From a virus, in IMG/VR virus record IMGVR_UViG_3300033141_001371, positions 1-47,581 of that record: a DNA stretch of 47,581 bases. One strand, written 5' to 3'. Below are positions 1 through 6,133 of the stretch, one piece after another. The position numbers and the translations under genes are program-made. The notes below the pieces were generated by a model. That model did not search any database. It worked only from the letters and a program-made list of their open reading frames with translations, and had not been told where the DNA came from. Numbering within the stretch: the first letter of the stretch is position 1; each line of letters starts with the position of its first letter.

Positions 1-48
1 GGCTCCTGTCAGCTCTGTATCCATCTAGACAACTGGTTGTTTCCTTAG
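1..48 (+). CDS. Partial copy of the C-terminus of the gene at 47255-47515
   Basis: The last 15 codons and TAG stop (46-48) of the 86-residue protein described at 47255-47515. It is present here only because the terminal repeat duplicates it; on the closed genome it is one gene. It ends in a short tail with a CxxC-like pair (Cys-Gln-Leu-Cys). Confidence 0.85.
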   Translation, partial: GSCQLCIHLDNWLFP

Positions 49-79
49 TCCAGTGATGTACAATAAACCAAAATAAGCC

Positions 80-108
80 TTGAATTTGTTGGTTTGGTTT
101 TGTATATT
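80..108 (+). promoter_or_regulatory. Predicted sigma70-type early promoter inside the terminal repeat
   Basis: TTGAAT (80-85), a 17-bp spacer and TATATT (103-108), 27 bases before the first complete gene at 136. The -10 hexamer and next bases (TATATTGCA) match those of the leftward promoter at 43904-43932. The same sequence recurs at 47547-47575 in the right repeat. It would drive the rightward DNA-metabolism genes. Confidence 0.65.
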
Positions 109-135
109 GCATACACATTATTAAAGGGTAGTTAA

Positions 136-471
136 ATGTCCGACAAGACAATCTGCATAGAATCCAGGTGCGATATTAGAGATATAGCAGTAGCTATTAT
201 CTACCTACGAAAGAAGAACTACACCATAACCACCAAATCAAAGCTTGTATCCGATGTAGTTTCGTCCTTTGCCGAGGCAGCCAGTTCTGTACTCGGAATT
301 AAGAGACCTACATTTACTGAGGCATATGAGACCGTCAGAAGCGTTGGTATAGAGGCTTTCAAGATGAAGACGGGTAGAGAGCTTGCCTCGGCTATGGGAC
401 AGGAGTCTCTACAAGCCGAATCTCCCGACAAAGACGAGATTAACGAGAAGATAAGGAGGCTGTCGGAGTGA
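136..471 (+). CDS. Hypothetical protein, first gene after the terminal repeat
   Basis: A 111-residue soluble protein that I do not recognise. It has an N-terminal segment rich in Ile and Lys, a central helix-prone region and an acidic and basic C-terminus; no membrane segment or metal motif is visible. The ATG lies after AAAGGGTAG and 27 bases after the promoter-like -10 at 103-108, so it is probably the first gene expressed from that promoter. Its stop overlaps the ATG of the next reading frame (TGATG), which suggests translational coupling. Being the first rightward gene makes a host-takeover role possible, but nothing in the sequence shows it. Confidence 0.75.
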   Translation: MSDKTICIESRCDIRDIAVAIIYLRKKNYTITTKSKLVSDVVSSFAEAASSVLGIKRPTFTEAYETVRSVGIEAFKMKTGRELASAMGQESLQAESPDKDEINEKIRRLSE

Positions 472-533
472 TGGAACATAGTATGAGACTGTATCAAGCG
501 TATAAACACCGACGGAAGGATACAATAATATGA
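471..533 (+). CDS. Possible 20-residue coupled mini-gene
   Basis: A 20-codon frame that fills the gap between its neighbours exactly: its ATG overlaps the preceding stop (TGATG) and its TGA overlaps the next start (ATGA). AGGAGG at 455-460 is ten bases before the ATG. The peptide is basic (about six Lys/Arg) and unrecognised. The tight fit argues for translation, if only to carry ribosomes to the next gene; the short length keeps confidence low. Confidence 0.35.
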   Translation: MEHSMRLYQAYKHRRKDTII

Positions 534-754
534 GTGAATACTATCAGGGAGAGTTCCCCGAGTCCTGCCATATCTGTGGCTCTGACATAGTTCAAGAGGC
601 TTTTGTGGAGCTCGTGTATGGAACAGAAGCTATGAAGCTCTGTCCCTTCTGCTACCGTCTCATAGAGAAACACGGTTCGGAAAGTCCAGAGTGGACAGCT
701 CGGAGATACGAGAGGGATTACGGAACGGTACAGAGCTTCGTGGAGGTAGAATGA
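530..754 (+). CDS. Small zinc-ribbon-like protein
   Basis: A 74-residue protein with two CxxC pairs, CHIC near residue 13 and CPFC near residue 38, spaced as in a treble-clef or zinc-ribbon fold. An acidic, Tyr-rich tail follows. Such small zinc proteins are common in phage early regions and bind nucleic acid or host proteins, but the target cannot be told. Its TGA overlaps the ATG of the next gene (ATGA), so the two are coupled. Confidence 0.75.
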   Translation: MSEYYQGEFPESCHICGSDIVQEAFVELVYGTEAMKLCPFCYRLIEKHGSESPEWTARRYERDYGTVQSFVEVE

Positions 755-1365
755 ACCAGACAAACGAAGACAAAGTCGCTGCGGAGAGGGCTATTAGATA
801 TATGATGTTTGCGTTAGGGAGAAATACCAAAGTTCACAATGCCCTTCTAGCATGTAACTTCGGCAGAGCCATAGACGGACTTCGGGAAGCAATAAGTATG
901 TATAAACGGATAGCTGATGGCCTGGAACTACATCTTATCAAGAAAGGAGGTGAAAGAAAAGTGGCTATATACGAACTAAAAGGGGACGACGGTACCGTTC
1001 TGGACACCAGAAATATGTCCTGGAGTTTGGCTGAGGAACTTAACAAAGCCCTTGGTGCGTCCGGCAAGCAATGGATACGGAAAAGTGAACAGCCCCCGGC
1101 ACCGCCACCGCCAGACAGTTTTGATACCACGTCTACACCGACCCCGATAGTCGGTTCTGTATCTACAGCAGAGCAAAGGGGCCGACAAATAATCGATGAC
1201 CTGGAACCTCATCCGGAGGAACGTGCTGAAGTCCCTCCGACGCCACAAGCACCGACGGAGCCTCAGCCAGACGCAGATCCCACTGACGCTCTCGCTAACC
1301 TCAAGCGTGTTATAGACGAGAAGGCACCAGAAGAAGAAGGAGACGAAGATGAAACACCTACTTAA
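751..1365 (+). CDS. Hypothetical protein with proline/acid-rich C-terminus
   Basis: The ATG at 751 is chosen because GGAGGT precedes it and it overlaps the previous stop; an upstream in-frame ATG at 691 has no comparable site. The 204-residue product has a helical N-terminal third, a compact middle (about 71-120) and a long tail rich in Pro, Thr, Glu and Asp that is probably disordered. A perfect Shine-Dalgarno sequence and an in-frame GTG at 961 lie inside the gene (separate entry), so a second product of 134 residues lacking the N-terminal domain is likely. I do not recognise the family. The gene overlaps the tiny membrane gene at 1349. Confidence 0.7.
   Translation: MNQTNEDKVAAERAIRYMMFALGRNTKVHNALLACNFGRAIDGLREAISMYKRIADGLELHLIKKGGERKVAIYELKGDDGTVLDTRNMSWSLAEELNKALGASGKQWIRKSEQPPAPPPPDSFDTTSTPTPIVGSVSTAEQRGRQIIDDLEPHPEERAEVPPTPQAPTEPQPDADPTDALANLKRVIDEKAPEEEGDEDETPT
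943..963 (+). promoter_or_regulatory. Strong internal ribosome binding site with in-frame GTG start
   Basis: AAAGGAGGTGA (943-953) is followed seven bases later by GTG (961), in frame with the gene begun at 751. It matches the 16S anti-Shine-Dalgarno sequence better than most sites here. The same motif AAAGGAGGTGA also precedes the true start at 46100, where it likewise encodes Lys-Lys-Gly-Gly-Glu in the upstream gene. It predicts a nested 134-residue product. Confidence 0.55.
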
Positions 1366-1432
1366 TGCTCTATTTGTATTACTACCGTACATAGTAGTGG
1401 CCGCTCTTGGCTATCTGCTATCAATATTGTAA
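1349..1432 (+). CDS. 27-residue single-pass membrane peptide
   Basis: A short frame starting MKHLLNALF, almost wholly hydrophobic, with one membrane span over most of its length and a Lys-His start that would sit in the cytoplasm. GGAG at 1339-1342 lies seven bases before the ATG, inside the end of the previous gene. Small hydrophobic peptides of this kind appear in phages as lysis modulators, superinfection factors or inhibitors of host membrane proteases; no assignment is possible. A palindromic box begins five bases after its stop. Confidence 0.5.
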   Translation: MKHLLNALFVLLPYIVVAALGYLLSIL

Positions 1433-1436
1433 CATG

Positions 1437-1459
1437 CTTGTTTCGATTATCGAAACAAG
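1437..1459 (+). promoter_or_regulatory. Palindromic box 1 (before the gene at 1484)
   Basis: A perfect 23-bp CTTG...CAAG palindrome with core TTTCGAT-T-ATCGAAA, extended by one G/C pair to 25 bp. It starts five bases after the preceding stop and ends 24 bases before the next ATG, upstream of that gene's AGGAGG. Nine related copies exist in the genome. Confidence 0.8.
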
Positions 1460-1483
1460 CAAATCAAACACATAGGAGGCGAT

Positions 1484-1879
1484 ATGCCAGTTACCACATT
1501 TGGAGTAAAGGGCTTCCCCAGAGACCCGAAAGACCGTAAGATTAAGCTTAGCGACACAGCAGTCAAGGGAGAACTGTCTTACGACTTCGGTGGCAATCTC
1601 GAGGGAGCCGTTGAGAAGTTCGGTGAGGAAGTTGTCTACAGCAACTTCGTAGCCGGCGGAAAGGTAGTCGTTCAAGGCGTCGGCCGTGCAGTTATAGAGG
1701 CTGGCGGTACCATCCAAGAAGCTCAGGAAAAGGTCAATGGCTACAAGCTCGGCATTGCCGTTCAGAGAGTCAAGAAGTCATCTCTGGAAGCGGCAGCTGC
1801 AGAGTTCCAGGCCATGCCCCCAGAGAAGCAGAAAGAGTATCTTGACCGACTCACTGCGTCTATCAAGACCAGCAAATAA
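1484..1879 (+). CDS. Hypothetical protein expressed as its own unit
   Basis: A 131-residue soluble protein with a Gly/Val-rich beta-prone middle (about 20-75) and a helical, Ala/Lys/Glu-rich C-terminal half. I do not recognise it. It is set apart from its neighbours: palindromic box 1 lies immediately upstream, its ribosome site (AGGAGG) is strong, and a long GC-rich hairpin (1887-1946) follows its stop by eight bases. The likely single-strand binding gene at 5630 has the same arrangement, so this may also be an abundant, separately controlled early protein. Confidence 0.75.
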   Translation: MPVTTFGVKGFPRDPKDRKIKLSDTAVKGELSYDFGGNLEGAVEKFGEEVVYSNFVAGGKVVVQGVGRAVIEAGGTIQEAQEKVNGYKLGIAVQRVKKSSLEAAAAEFQAMPPEKQKEYLDRLTASIKTSK

Positions 1880-1886
1880 CGTGAAC

Positions 1887-1946
1887 GGAAGACCGAGTTC
1901 GGTGAAGGTTTTTACCTCCATTTCTCCCTAGCCGTCTCGGTCTTCC
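1887..1946 (+). ncRNA. Intergenic stem-loop of unknown role
   Basis: GGAAGACCGAG (1887-1897) pairs perfectly with CTCGGTCTTCC (1936-1946), an 11-bp stem. Inside it a smaller hairpin AGGT-TTTT-ACCT occupies 1906-1917. No run of T follows the stem, so it is not a classic intrinsic terminator. It fills the gap between 1879 and 1975. It could stabilise the 3' end of the upstream message or bind a protein. Confidence 0.55.
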
Positions 1947-1974
1947 TTCTACCTACTCAAAGAAGGAGACTATA

Positions 1975-2304
1975 ATGGAAAACGAAAACGTAGTAAGACT
2001 CATATCCCTACATCCGAAGTATGTGTCAGCGTGTCTGGACGGCCACTTCGACAGGGCGGTCGAACTTCACCGACAGATACTAGACCTCATATCGGAGGCT
2101 TCCCTGGCTGGTGAGCTGGAGGTAGCTTCTAATAGAGAGGCCGCAAGACTTCTAGGCGAGAGTCTAGCACCGATAATGTTTGTTCTATGTACAGAAGAAC
2201 AAGGACGGGCTGGACACGTATCCAGGATTATGGAGGCAACTATAAGAATGGCATTACACAAGTTGCGCAAGATGATGGACGGCGGGGAGGTGGACAATGG
2301 ATAA
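1975..2304 (+). CDS. Hypothetical helical protein, paralogue of the next gene
   Basis: A 109-residue, probably all-helical protein. It aligns along most of its length with the next protein: a hydrophobic pair followed by Leu-His, a Cys-Leu/Met pair, an Ala-Val position, and a late Leu-Gly-(Glu/Lys)-Ser. The two therefore look like a tandem duplication. AAGGAG lies seven bases before the ATG. The end overlaps the next gene by eight bases. No function is recognised. Confidence 0.75.
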   Translation: MENENVVRLISLHPKYVSACLDGHFDRAVELHRQILDLISEASLAGELEVASNREAARLLGESLAPIMFVLCTEEQGRAGHVSRIMEATIRMALHKLRKMMDGGEVDNG

Positions 2305-2593
2305 GCGAGAAGCAATGTACAGAATCGTGATGCTACATAGAAGGTTCACGTACTTATGTATGAATGGAGATAGCGAGAATGCTGTAAAGACATATAGCAA
2401 GTTCGTCGACGCTGTTGTAGATCTAGACAGTCAGAACTTCGAAATGGATATTCCCGCAACGAACTTGGTAAGGGAGCTTGGTAAGTCTTGCATAGACATA
2501 GCCGAAGTCTTTCTACCTAACAGTACAGATAGATTATCTCTCTACCAAGATATGGCTGGGATATCTGTGAAACTGAGGACAATCCATGACTAA
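2297..2593 (+). CDS. Hypothetical helical protein, paralogue of the previous gene
   Basis: A 98-residue partner of the gene at 1975 with the same helical pattern but well diverged, so the duplication is old. The start is preceded by GGGGAGGTGG inside the upstream gene, and its end overlaps the DNA ligase start by eight bases. The chain 1975-2297-2586 is translationally coupled. This may be an accessory factor produced with the ligase; nothing more can be said from the sequence. Confidence 0.75.
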   Translation: MDKREAMYRIVMLHRRFTYLCMNGDSENAVKTYSKFVDAVVDLDSQNFEMDIPATNLVRELGKSCIDIAEVFLPNSTDRLSLYQDMAGISVKLRTIHD

Positions 2594-3449
2594 ACGAACT
2601 GGCATAATGTTACCGTACCAATATTCTTTGGCTAGACTGTCGAGGTTTGAGCCCCCTTACATAGTTCAGCCAAAGCTGAATGGTGATAGATGTAGAGCAG
2701 TACGGACGGAGAAGCCCTACCGTTACATATTATACTCTAGCCAAGGCAAGGTCAAGGACTTTGGTGTTCCTCATATAGTCTGTCGGCTGGCGGGACTGCT
2801 CCTCCGACACCACGATTACATCGAGCTGGACGGCGAACTCTATGTCCATAATGTATCTCACCAGAAGATACGGAGTATAGTGTCCCGAACTGCCAATCTA
2901 CATCCGCTCTATACCCAGGTAGAATATCATATCTACGACATAATTGTAGATAACGTATGTCAGTGGTATAGAGCTAACATGCTGCATGCGCTCGAGAGAA
3001 GTATCACGGAGCCGTGGCCAATCAAGATAGTTCCTACTTATAGAGTTAAGGACGTAAGTCAGCTCAATATTCTATTCGAGAGCTTCTTACGCCGTGGCTA
3101 CGAGGGTATTATAGTCCGTAATAAAGACGCCTACTACCAACGTAAGCGCACCACCGACCTACTAAAGCTTAAGCCTCGACTCGAAGATACGTTCAAGATT
3201 GTAGGTGCTACCGAAGAGATGTCTATCCACGGCGAACGCAAGCATAGCCTCGGTGCCGTTGTATGTACGACCAGAGCTCGGCGACCAGAACGCTTCAGTG
3301 TTGGTACAGGACCCGTACTCACATTGGAAGGTAGACGGAGCCTCTGGACAACACGAAGTAATCTTATGGGGGCTATAGCTAGAGTAAAGTACCAGGAGTT
3401 ATCGGAACGTGGAGTGCCCATATTTCCGGTGCTCGTGGGTATAGAATAG
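2586..3449 (+). CDS. ATP-dependent DNA ligase
   Basis: This 287-residue protein shows the nucleotidyltransferase motifs of ATP-dependent DNA ligases in order: motif I KLNGDR with the predicted AMP-accepting lysine at about residue 30, ELDGEL near 80-85 (motif III), EGIIVR near 173 (motif IV) and LLKLKP near 191 (motif V), followed by a short C-terminal domain with OB-fold character. It would seal nicks during replication and recombination. The usual Asp of motif I (KxDGxR) is Asn here. The length fits compact phage ligases of adenylation plus OB domain. The start overlaps the preceding stop, and a small membrane gene follows. Confidence 0.9.
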   Translation: MTKRTGIMLPYQYSLARLSRFEPPYIVQPKLNGDRCRAVRTEKPYRYILYSSQGKVKDFGVPHIVCRLAGLLLRHHDYIELDGELYVHNVSHQKIRSIVSRTANLHPLYTQVEYHIYDIIVDNVCQWYRANMLHALERSITEPWPIKIVPTYRVKDVSQLNILFESFLRRGYEGIIVRNKDAYYQRKRTTDLLKLKPRLEDTFKIVGATEEMSIHGERKHSLGAVVCTTRARRPERFSVGTGPVLTLEGRRSLWTTRSNLMGAIARVKYQELSERGVPIFPVLVGIE

Positions 3450-3464
3450 AGAAAGGAGAATAAG

Positions 3465-3653
3465 ATGGAGGACCTAGTGTATCCTCTCGTAGGTCTGCTT
3501 CTAGGCTACGCGGTAGGACGGCTGCTCCTCAAGGCTAACGAGCTTCGGAGACAGAAGAAAGAACATCGGACATTCTTAAACATGGAAAGGGACCTAAAGA
3601 GGAAGATAAGAAAACTCAGACAGGAGATGGACAATGGACATACTCCAACGTAA
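3465..3653 (+). CDS. Small membrane-anchored coiled-coil protein
   Basis: A 62-residue protein with one N-terminal membrane span (about residues 5-23, Gly-rich) and then a strongly basic helix with heptad-like spacing. AAGGAG precedes the ATG. Its last 20 bases overlap the nuclease gene. The topology suggests an inner-membrane anchor exposing a basic helix to the cytoplasm, possibly tethering DNA or replication proteins; that is inference from shape only. Confidence 0.65.
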   Translation: MEDLVYPLVGLLLGYAVGRLLLKANELRRQKKEHRTFLNMERDLKRKIRKLRQEMDNGHTPT

Positions 3654-4581
3654 CTACCCAATTCCTGTCCAACCGACCTGGGACATACACGATGCTACAA
3701 AACTAAATACATTCAAGCTCTGTCCACGTCTGTACTTCTTTGAGTACGTTTTAGGATGGAAGGAAGAGGCCGTTAATCTACATCTGGAGTTCGGTAAGGC
3801 TTGGCACTTGGCTATGAGACATCTGACTATCAATGGATGCTCCAGTAGCTCCATCGCCGAGGCAGCTGCGATGTTCAGCAATCACTACTCAGAATACTTC
3901 AGTACAGAACATGAGGAACAGAATGCACCTAAAAACATGGCCAACGGCATACATGCACTGGCTGAGTATGGTGCTCAGTATCCGAACGACCGTTTCACCG
4001 TGTTATTCACCGAGGTTCCTGGCTCCGTACCACTTGCCGAGGGTAAGACTCTACATTTCAAAATCGATGCTGTGCTTCGGGACGAGAAAGGTATATTCGC
4101 TATGGAGCATAAGACTGGCAGCAGGGACTCAGCGGCCTGGCGGGCTCAGTGGCAGACGGCTATGCAGCCGTCTCTCTACACACATGCCCTCCGCTGCCAT
4201 TACGGAGACAGTGTCTGGGGCTGTATGATTAACGGAACTCTTCTCCGCAAGAAGGGAAACCTACATGTTCGGATTCCTATCAGGAAGTCCAACGAGGTTA
4301 TGCAGACGTGGATGTGGAATACTATCAACGAGCTGGAGATGTTGGACTGGGAGTTCGGGAGACTGTCCACTTGTAAGATATCCGACCCCGTGATGTTCGC
4401 TTTCCCCATGCGGGAAGTGAACTGCACAAAGTGGTTTCCGTGTCCGTTCCTCCCATACTGCACGAGTCCAGAATGGACTAACCCTCTAACAAAGGCGGAG
4501 CAGCCCCCGTCAGGGTTCGTTGTGGACCACTGGAACCCGATGGACAAGAGGGAGGGAGCGGAGAAGACTATGGATTTATAA
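3634..4581 (+). CDS. Cas4/RecB-like PD-(D/E)XK nuclease, likely Fe-S type
   Basis: A 315-residue protein. The N-terminus has a KLCPRLYFFEY segment (Cys near 31) and an FGKAWH helix; the core has a D...EHK active site (DAVLRDEKG...AMEHKTG, near 145-162) followed by a QPSLYTHAL helix, the usual PD-(D/E)XK order. The C-terminus has three cysteines in C-x5-C-x5-C spacing (CTKWFPCPFLPYC). One N-terminal plus three C-terminal cysteines is the iron-sulphur signature of Cas4 and AddB nucleases. It probably resects DNA ends for recombination with the ATPase encoded next. No CRISPR locus is present, so this is a phage recombination enzyme. Confidence 0.85.
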   Translation: MDILQRNYPIPVQPTWDIHDATKLNTFKLCPRLYFFEYVLGWKEEAVNLHLEFGKAWHLAMRHLTINGCSSSSIAEAAAMFSNHYSEYFSTEHEEQNAPKNMANGIHALAEYGAQYPNDRFTVLFTEVPGSVPLAEGKTLHFKIDAVLRDEKGIFAMEHKTGSRDSAAWRAQWQTAMQPSLYTHALRCHYGDSVWGCMINGTLLRKKGNLHVRIPIRKSNEVMQTWMWNTINELEMLDWEFGRLSTCKISDPVMFAFPMREVNCTKWFPCPFLPYCTSPEWTNPLTKAEQPPSGFVVDHWNPMDKREGAEKTMDL

Positions 4582-4592
4582 GGAGGAACAAG

Positions 4593-5462
4593 ATGGTTGA
4601 AACAGCAACAAACGACGTTGCCGTAGCTACACCTGAGCAAGTCCGAGACGAACAGTCTCAGCTTCTGCATGTGAAGACGGCGCTGGATGAAATAGCCGAC
4701 ATATATTCCACAGACCTCAATAGAAATCAATCTACAAACTTCATAATCATAGGAGATATCGGCTCGGGCAAAACGTCCTTGGGTGCTACGGCCCGGCTCC
4801 CCTTACTCATACACTCCTTCGACCCGGGAGGTACTCAGGTGAAACAGCTCCGACCTCTCATACGCTCTAAGGAGAATCCTACCGGACAGGTGATAGTGGA
4901 TACAAGATTTGAGATGGAGAACGCATTCGCTCCGTTTGCCTATAGACTATGGGAGTCCGAGATGCAGAAGCTAGTCCAGGCTGGTGTATTTGCCAAGCTC
5001 GGTACTTATATGATAGACTCTCTGACTACATGGTCAGCAGCTTGTGGGTATGAGTTCCTGAAACAGAAAGGGAAGTTGGCAAGTAGAGATACCAGCTACG
5101 GGTACTTCCGTATTGTACTAGATACTATGGTCAACGAGATGGTAAGGCTGGCTGCGTTACCCTGCGACGTAATCGTAACCGCTCATATAGACTATGACAA
5201 GAACGAGATAACGGGCGAGAAGTTTGCGCACCCTATGGTAGTTGGGCAGTCGAGAGTGCGTATTCCTATAGTATTCGATGAGATCTATTTCGCTATGGTA
5301 TATCAGCAATCGGAGGGTAACAACGTACACTATCTACTGACCCAACACGACGGTATATACAAGGCGGCTAACCGTCTCGGGCTGGACAAGAGAGTAGCCC
5401 CGAACATCAAGGAGCTCTTGAAATCAGTCGGCAGGAGACATGAAGACTTACCTGCGATTTAG
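4593..5462 (+). CDS. RecA-like phage ATPase (Sak4-type recombinase)
   Basis: A 289-residue P-loop protein. Walker A is GDIGSGKTS (about residues 53-61) after a hydrophobic strand, and a Walker B-like YMIDSLTTW strand lies near 138-146. Later, hydrophobic segments of the RecA core include VIVTAHID near 190. This arrangement fits the Sak4 group of phage single-strand annealing ATPases, which act with a dedicated single-strand binding protein. The neighbours fit: a Cas4-like nuclease upstream and a likely ssDNA-binding protein (5630) downstream. An ATPase of another phage NTP-binding family cannot be excluded. AAGGAGGAAC precedes the ATG. Confidence 0.8.
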   Translation: MVETATNDVAVATPEQVRDEQSQLLHVKTALDEIADIYSTDLNRNQSTNFIIIGDIGSGKTSLGATARLPLLIHSFDPGGTQVKQLRPLIRSKENPTGQVIVDTRFEMENAFAPFAYRLWESEMQKLVQAGVFAKLGTYMIDSLTTWSAACGYEFLKQKGKLASRDTSYGYFRIVLDTMVNEMVRLAALPCDVIVTAHIDYDKNEITGEKFAHPMVVGQSRVRIPIVFDEIYFAMVYQQSEGNNVHYLLTQHDGIYKAANRLGLDKRVAPNIKELLKSVGRRHEDLPAI

Positions 5463-5469
5463 GCAGGTG

Positions 5470-5563
5470 CGGGACAGGGGTTAACGGCCCGGGGTCTAGC
5501 CTTCCTCGTTAGATAATAGCCCTGGCTGGTACATTGGCCGTATAAACCGCCAGCCATGTCCCG
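5470..5563 (+). ncRNA. Structured intergenic segment, candidate RNA element
   Basis: The 167-bp gap between 5462 and 5630 is GC-rich and folds on itself: CGGGACA (5470-5476) pairs with TGTCCCG (5557-5563) as a closing stem; GGCTGG (5524-5529) pairs with CCAGCC (5550-5555); TCTA/TAGA (5495-5498 and 5510-5513) could pair between them. The result resembles a multi-branched RNA. A TATAAT at 5564-5569 and palindromic box 2 follow at once. No coding frame with a ribosome site is present. The role is unknown: leader, 3' stabiliser or regulatory RNA. Confidence 0.45.
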
Positions 5564-5575
5564 TATAATCAATCC

Positions 5576-5598
5576 CTTGTTTCGATTTTCGAAACAAG
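5576..5598 (+). promoter_or_regulatory. Palindromic box 2 (before the ssDNA-binding gene)
   Basis: Left arm CTTGTTTCGA and right arm TCGAAACAAG with centre TTT instead of TTA. The outer left flank is AATCC and the right flank CAAA. A TATAAT stands six bases before it (5564-5569), so a transcript could begin within the box; no good -35 is placed for it. It ends 31 bases before the ATG. Confidence 0.78.
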
Positions 5599-5629
5599 CA
5601 AAATTCAATAACTTAACTAGGAGGAACTT

Positions 5630-6052
5630 ATGAGTTTCTTAGACTGTAATCTTCGTGATGCTAAGGTACTCCATACTGTAGAACCAGGTAAGGAGTACAG
5701 ACTCCGGATTGTGGGAGCTGAGGAGAAAACAAGCGAATCAGGGCGTCGGTACATCAACGCCCGAGCCATATTTGTGGACTACCCTTCTGCTCTGCCAATC
5801 TGGTTTCCTATCTTCGGCGTTAGCCCCGACCAGGACGACTATGCCAGAGCAAGGGCGGAGTCCGACCTGAAGACTCTTGCGTTGGCTCTCAACTACCCTG
5901 GCGAGGATGGGATAGACGCAGACATGCTCAAGGGTCTGGAAGGTACGGCAATCGTAGGTATCAGAGAGTATGAAGGAAGGGAACAGAATACGATAACCAG
6001 ATGGGTAGCGTCGACAGCCCCGCCCCCAGTGCCAGGAGTGCCATCAGCCTAA
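5630..6052 (+). CDS. Probable single-stranded DNA-binding protein (DUF669-like)
   Basis: A 140-residue beta-rich protein. It has an N-terminal EYRLRIVGAEEKTSESGRRYINAR region as in OB-type phage DNA-binding proteins, an acidic middle, and a GREQNTITRWV strand near the C-terminus that recalls the closing strand of DUF669 and related recombination partners. A Pro-rich tail ends the protein. Its place just after the Sak4-like ATPase fits an SSB that loads it. It has a strong AGGAGG, its own palindromic box and a downstream hairpin, as expected for an abundant protein. Family assignment is by pattern and context. Confidence 0.65.
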   Translation: MSFLDCNLRDAKVLHTVEPGKEYRLRIVGAEEKTSESGRRYINARAIFVDYPSALPIWFPIFGVSPDQDDYARARAESDLKTLALALNYPGEDGIDADMLKGLEGTAIVGIREYEGREQNTITRWVASTAPPPVPGVPSA

Positions 6053-6069
6053 ACATTAATGCGGGAATA

Positions 6070-6111
6070 GAGCGGCGGGCTTCTAAAACCACTGAAATTA
6101 CGCCGTCGCTC
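6070..6111 (+). ncRNA. Intergenic stem-loop after the SSB-like gene
   Basis: GAGCGGCGG (6070-6078) pairs with CCGTCGCTC (6103-6111), nine pairs with one G-U, around a 24-base AT-rich loop. It begins 17 bases after the preceding stop. No T-run follows. A second weak fold, CCCTTCC with AGGAGGG near 6113-6131, would partly cover the ribosome site of the next gene. Confidence 0.5.
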
Positions 6112-6133
6112 TCCCTTCCCGAAAGGAGGGACA

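Larger units (their letters stand above)
1..114. repeat. Left terminal direct repeat, identical to the contig end
   Basis: Bases 1-114 are identical to 47468-47581. The repeat holds the last 15 codons and stop of the gene that begins at 47255, a gap, and a promoter-like sequence (80-108). It shows that the contig closes on itself. It may be a true direct terminal repeat as in T7-like phages, or only the overlap an assembler leaves on a circular or permuted genome; sequence alone cannot separate these. Confidence 0.95.

Noticed and set aside
1437-1459. Boxes as intrinsic terminators
   Set aside because: The stems are AT-rich and no T-run follows on either strand in most copies; they precede ribosome sites rather than end operons.
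5463-5575. tRNA gene in the GC-rich gap
   Set aside because: No T-loop GGTTCGA, no CCA end and the stem pattern does not fit a cloverleaf.
5556-5633. A 25-codon frame (ATG at 5556) across box 2
   Set aside because: No ribosome site precedes it and it only reads through the box and the next gene's leader; the segment looks non-coding.
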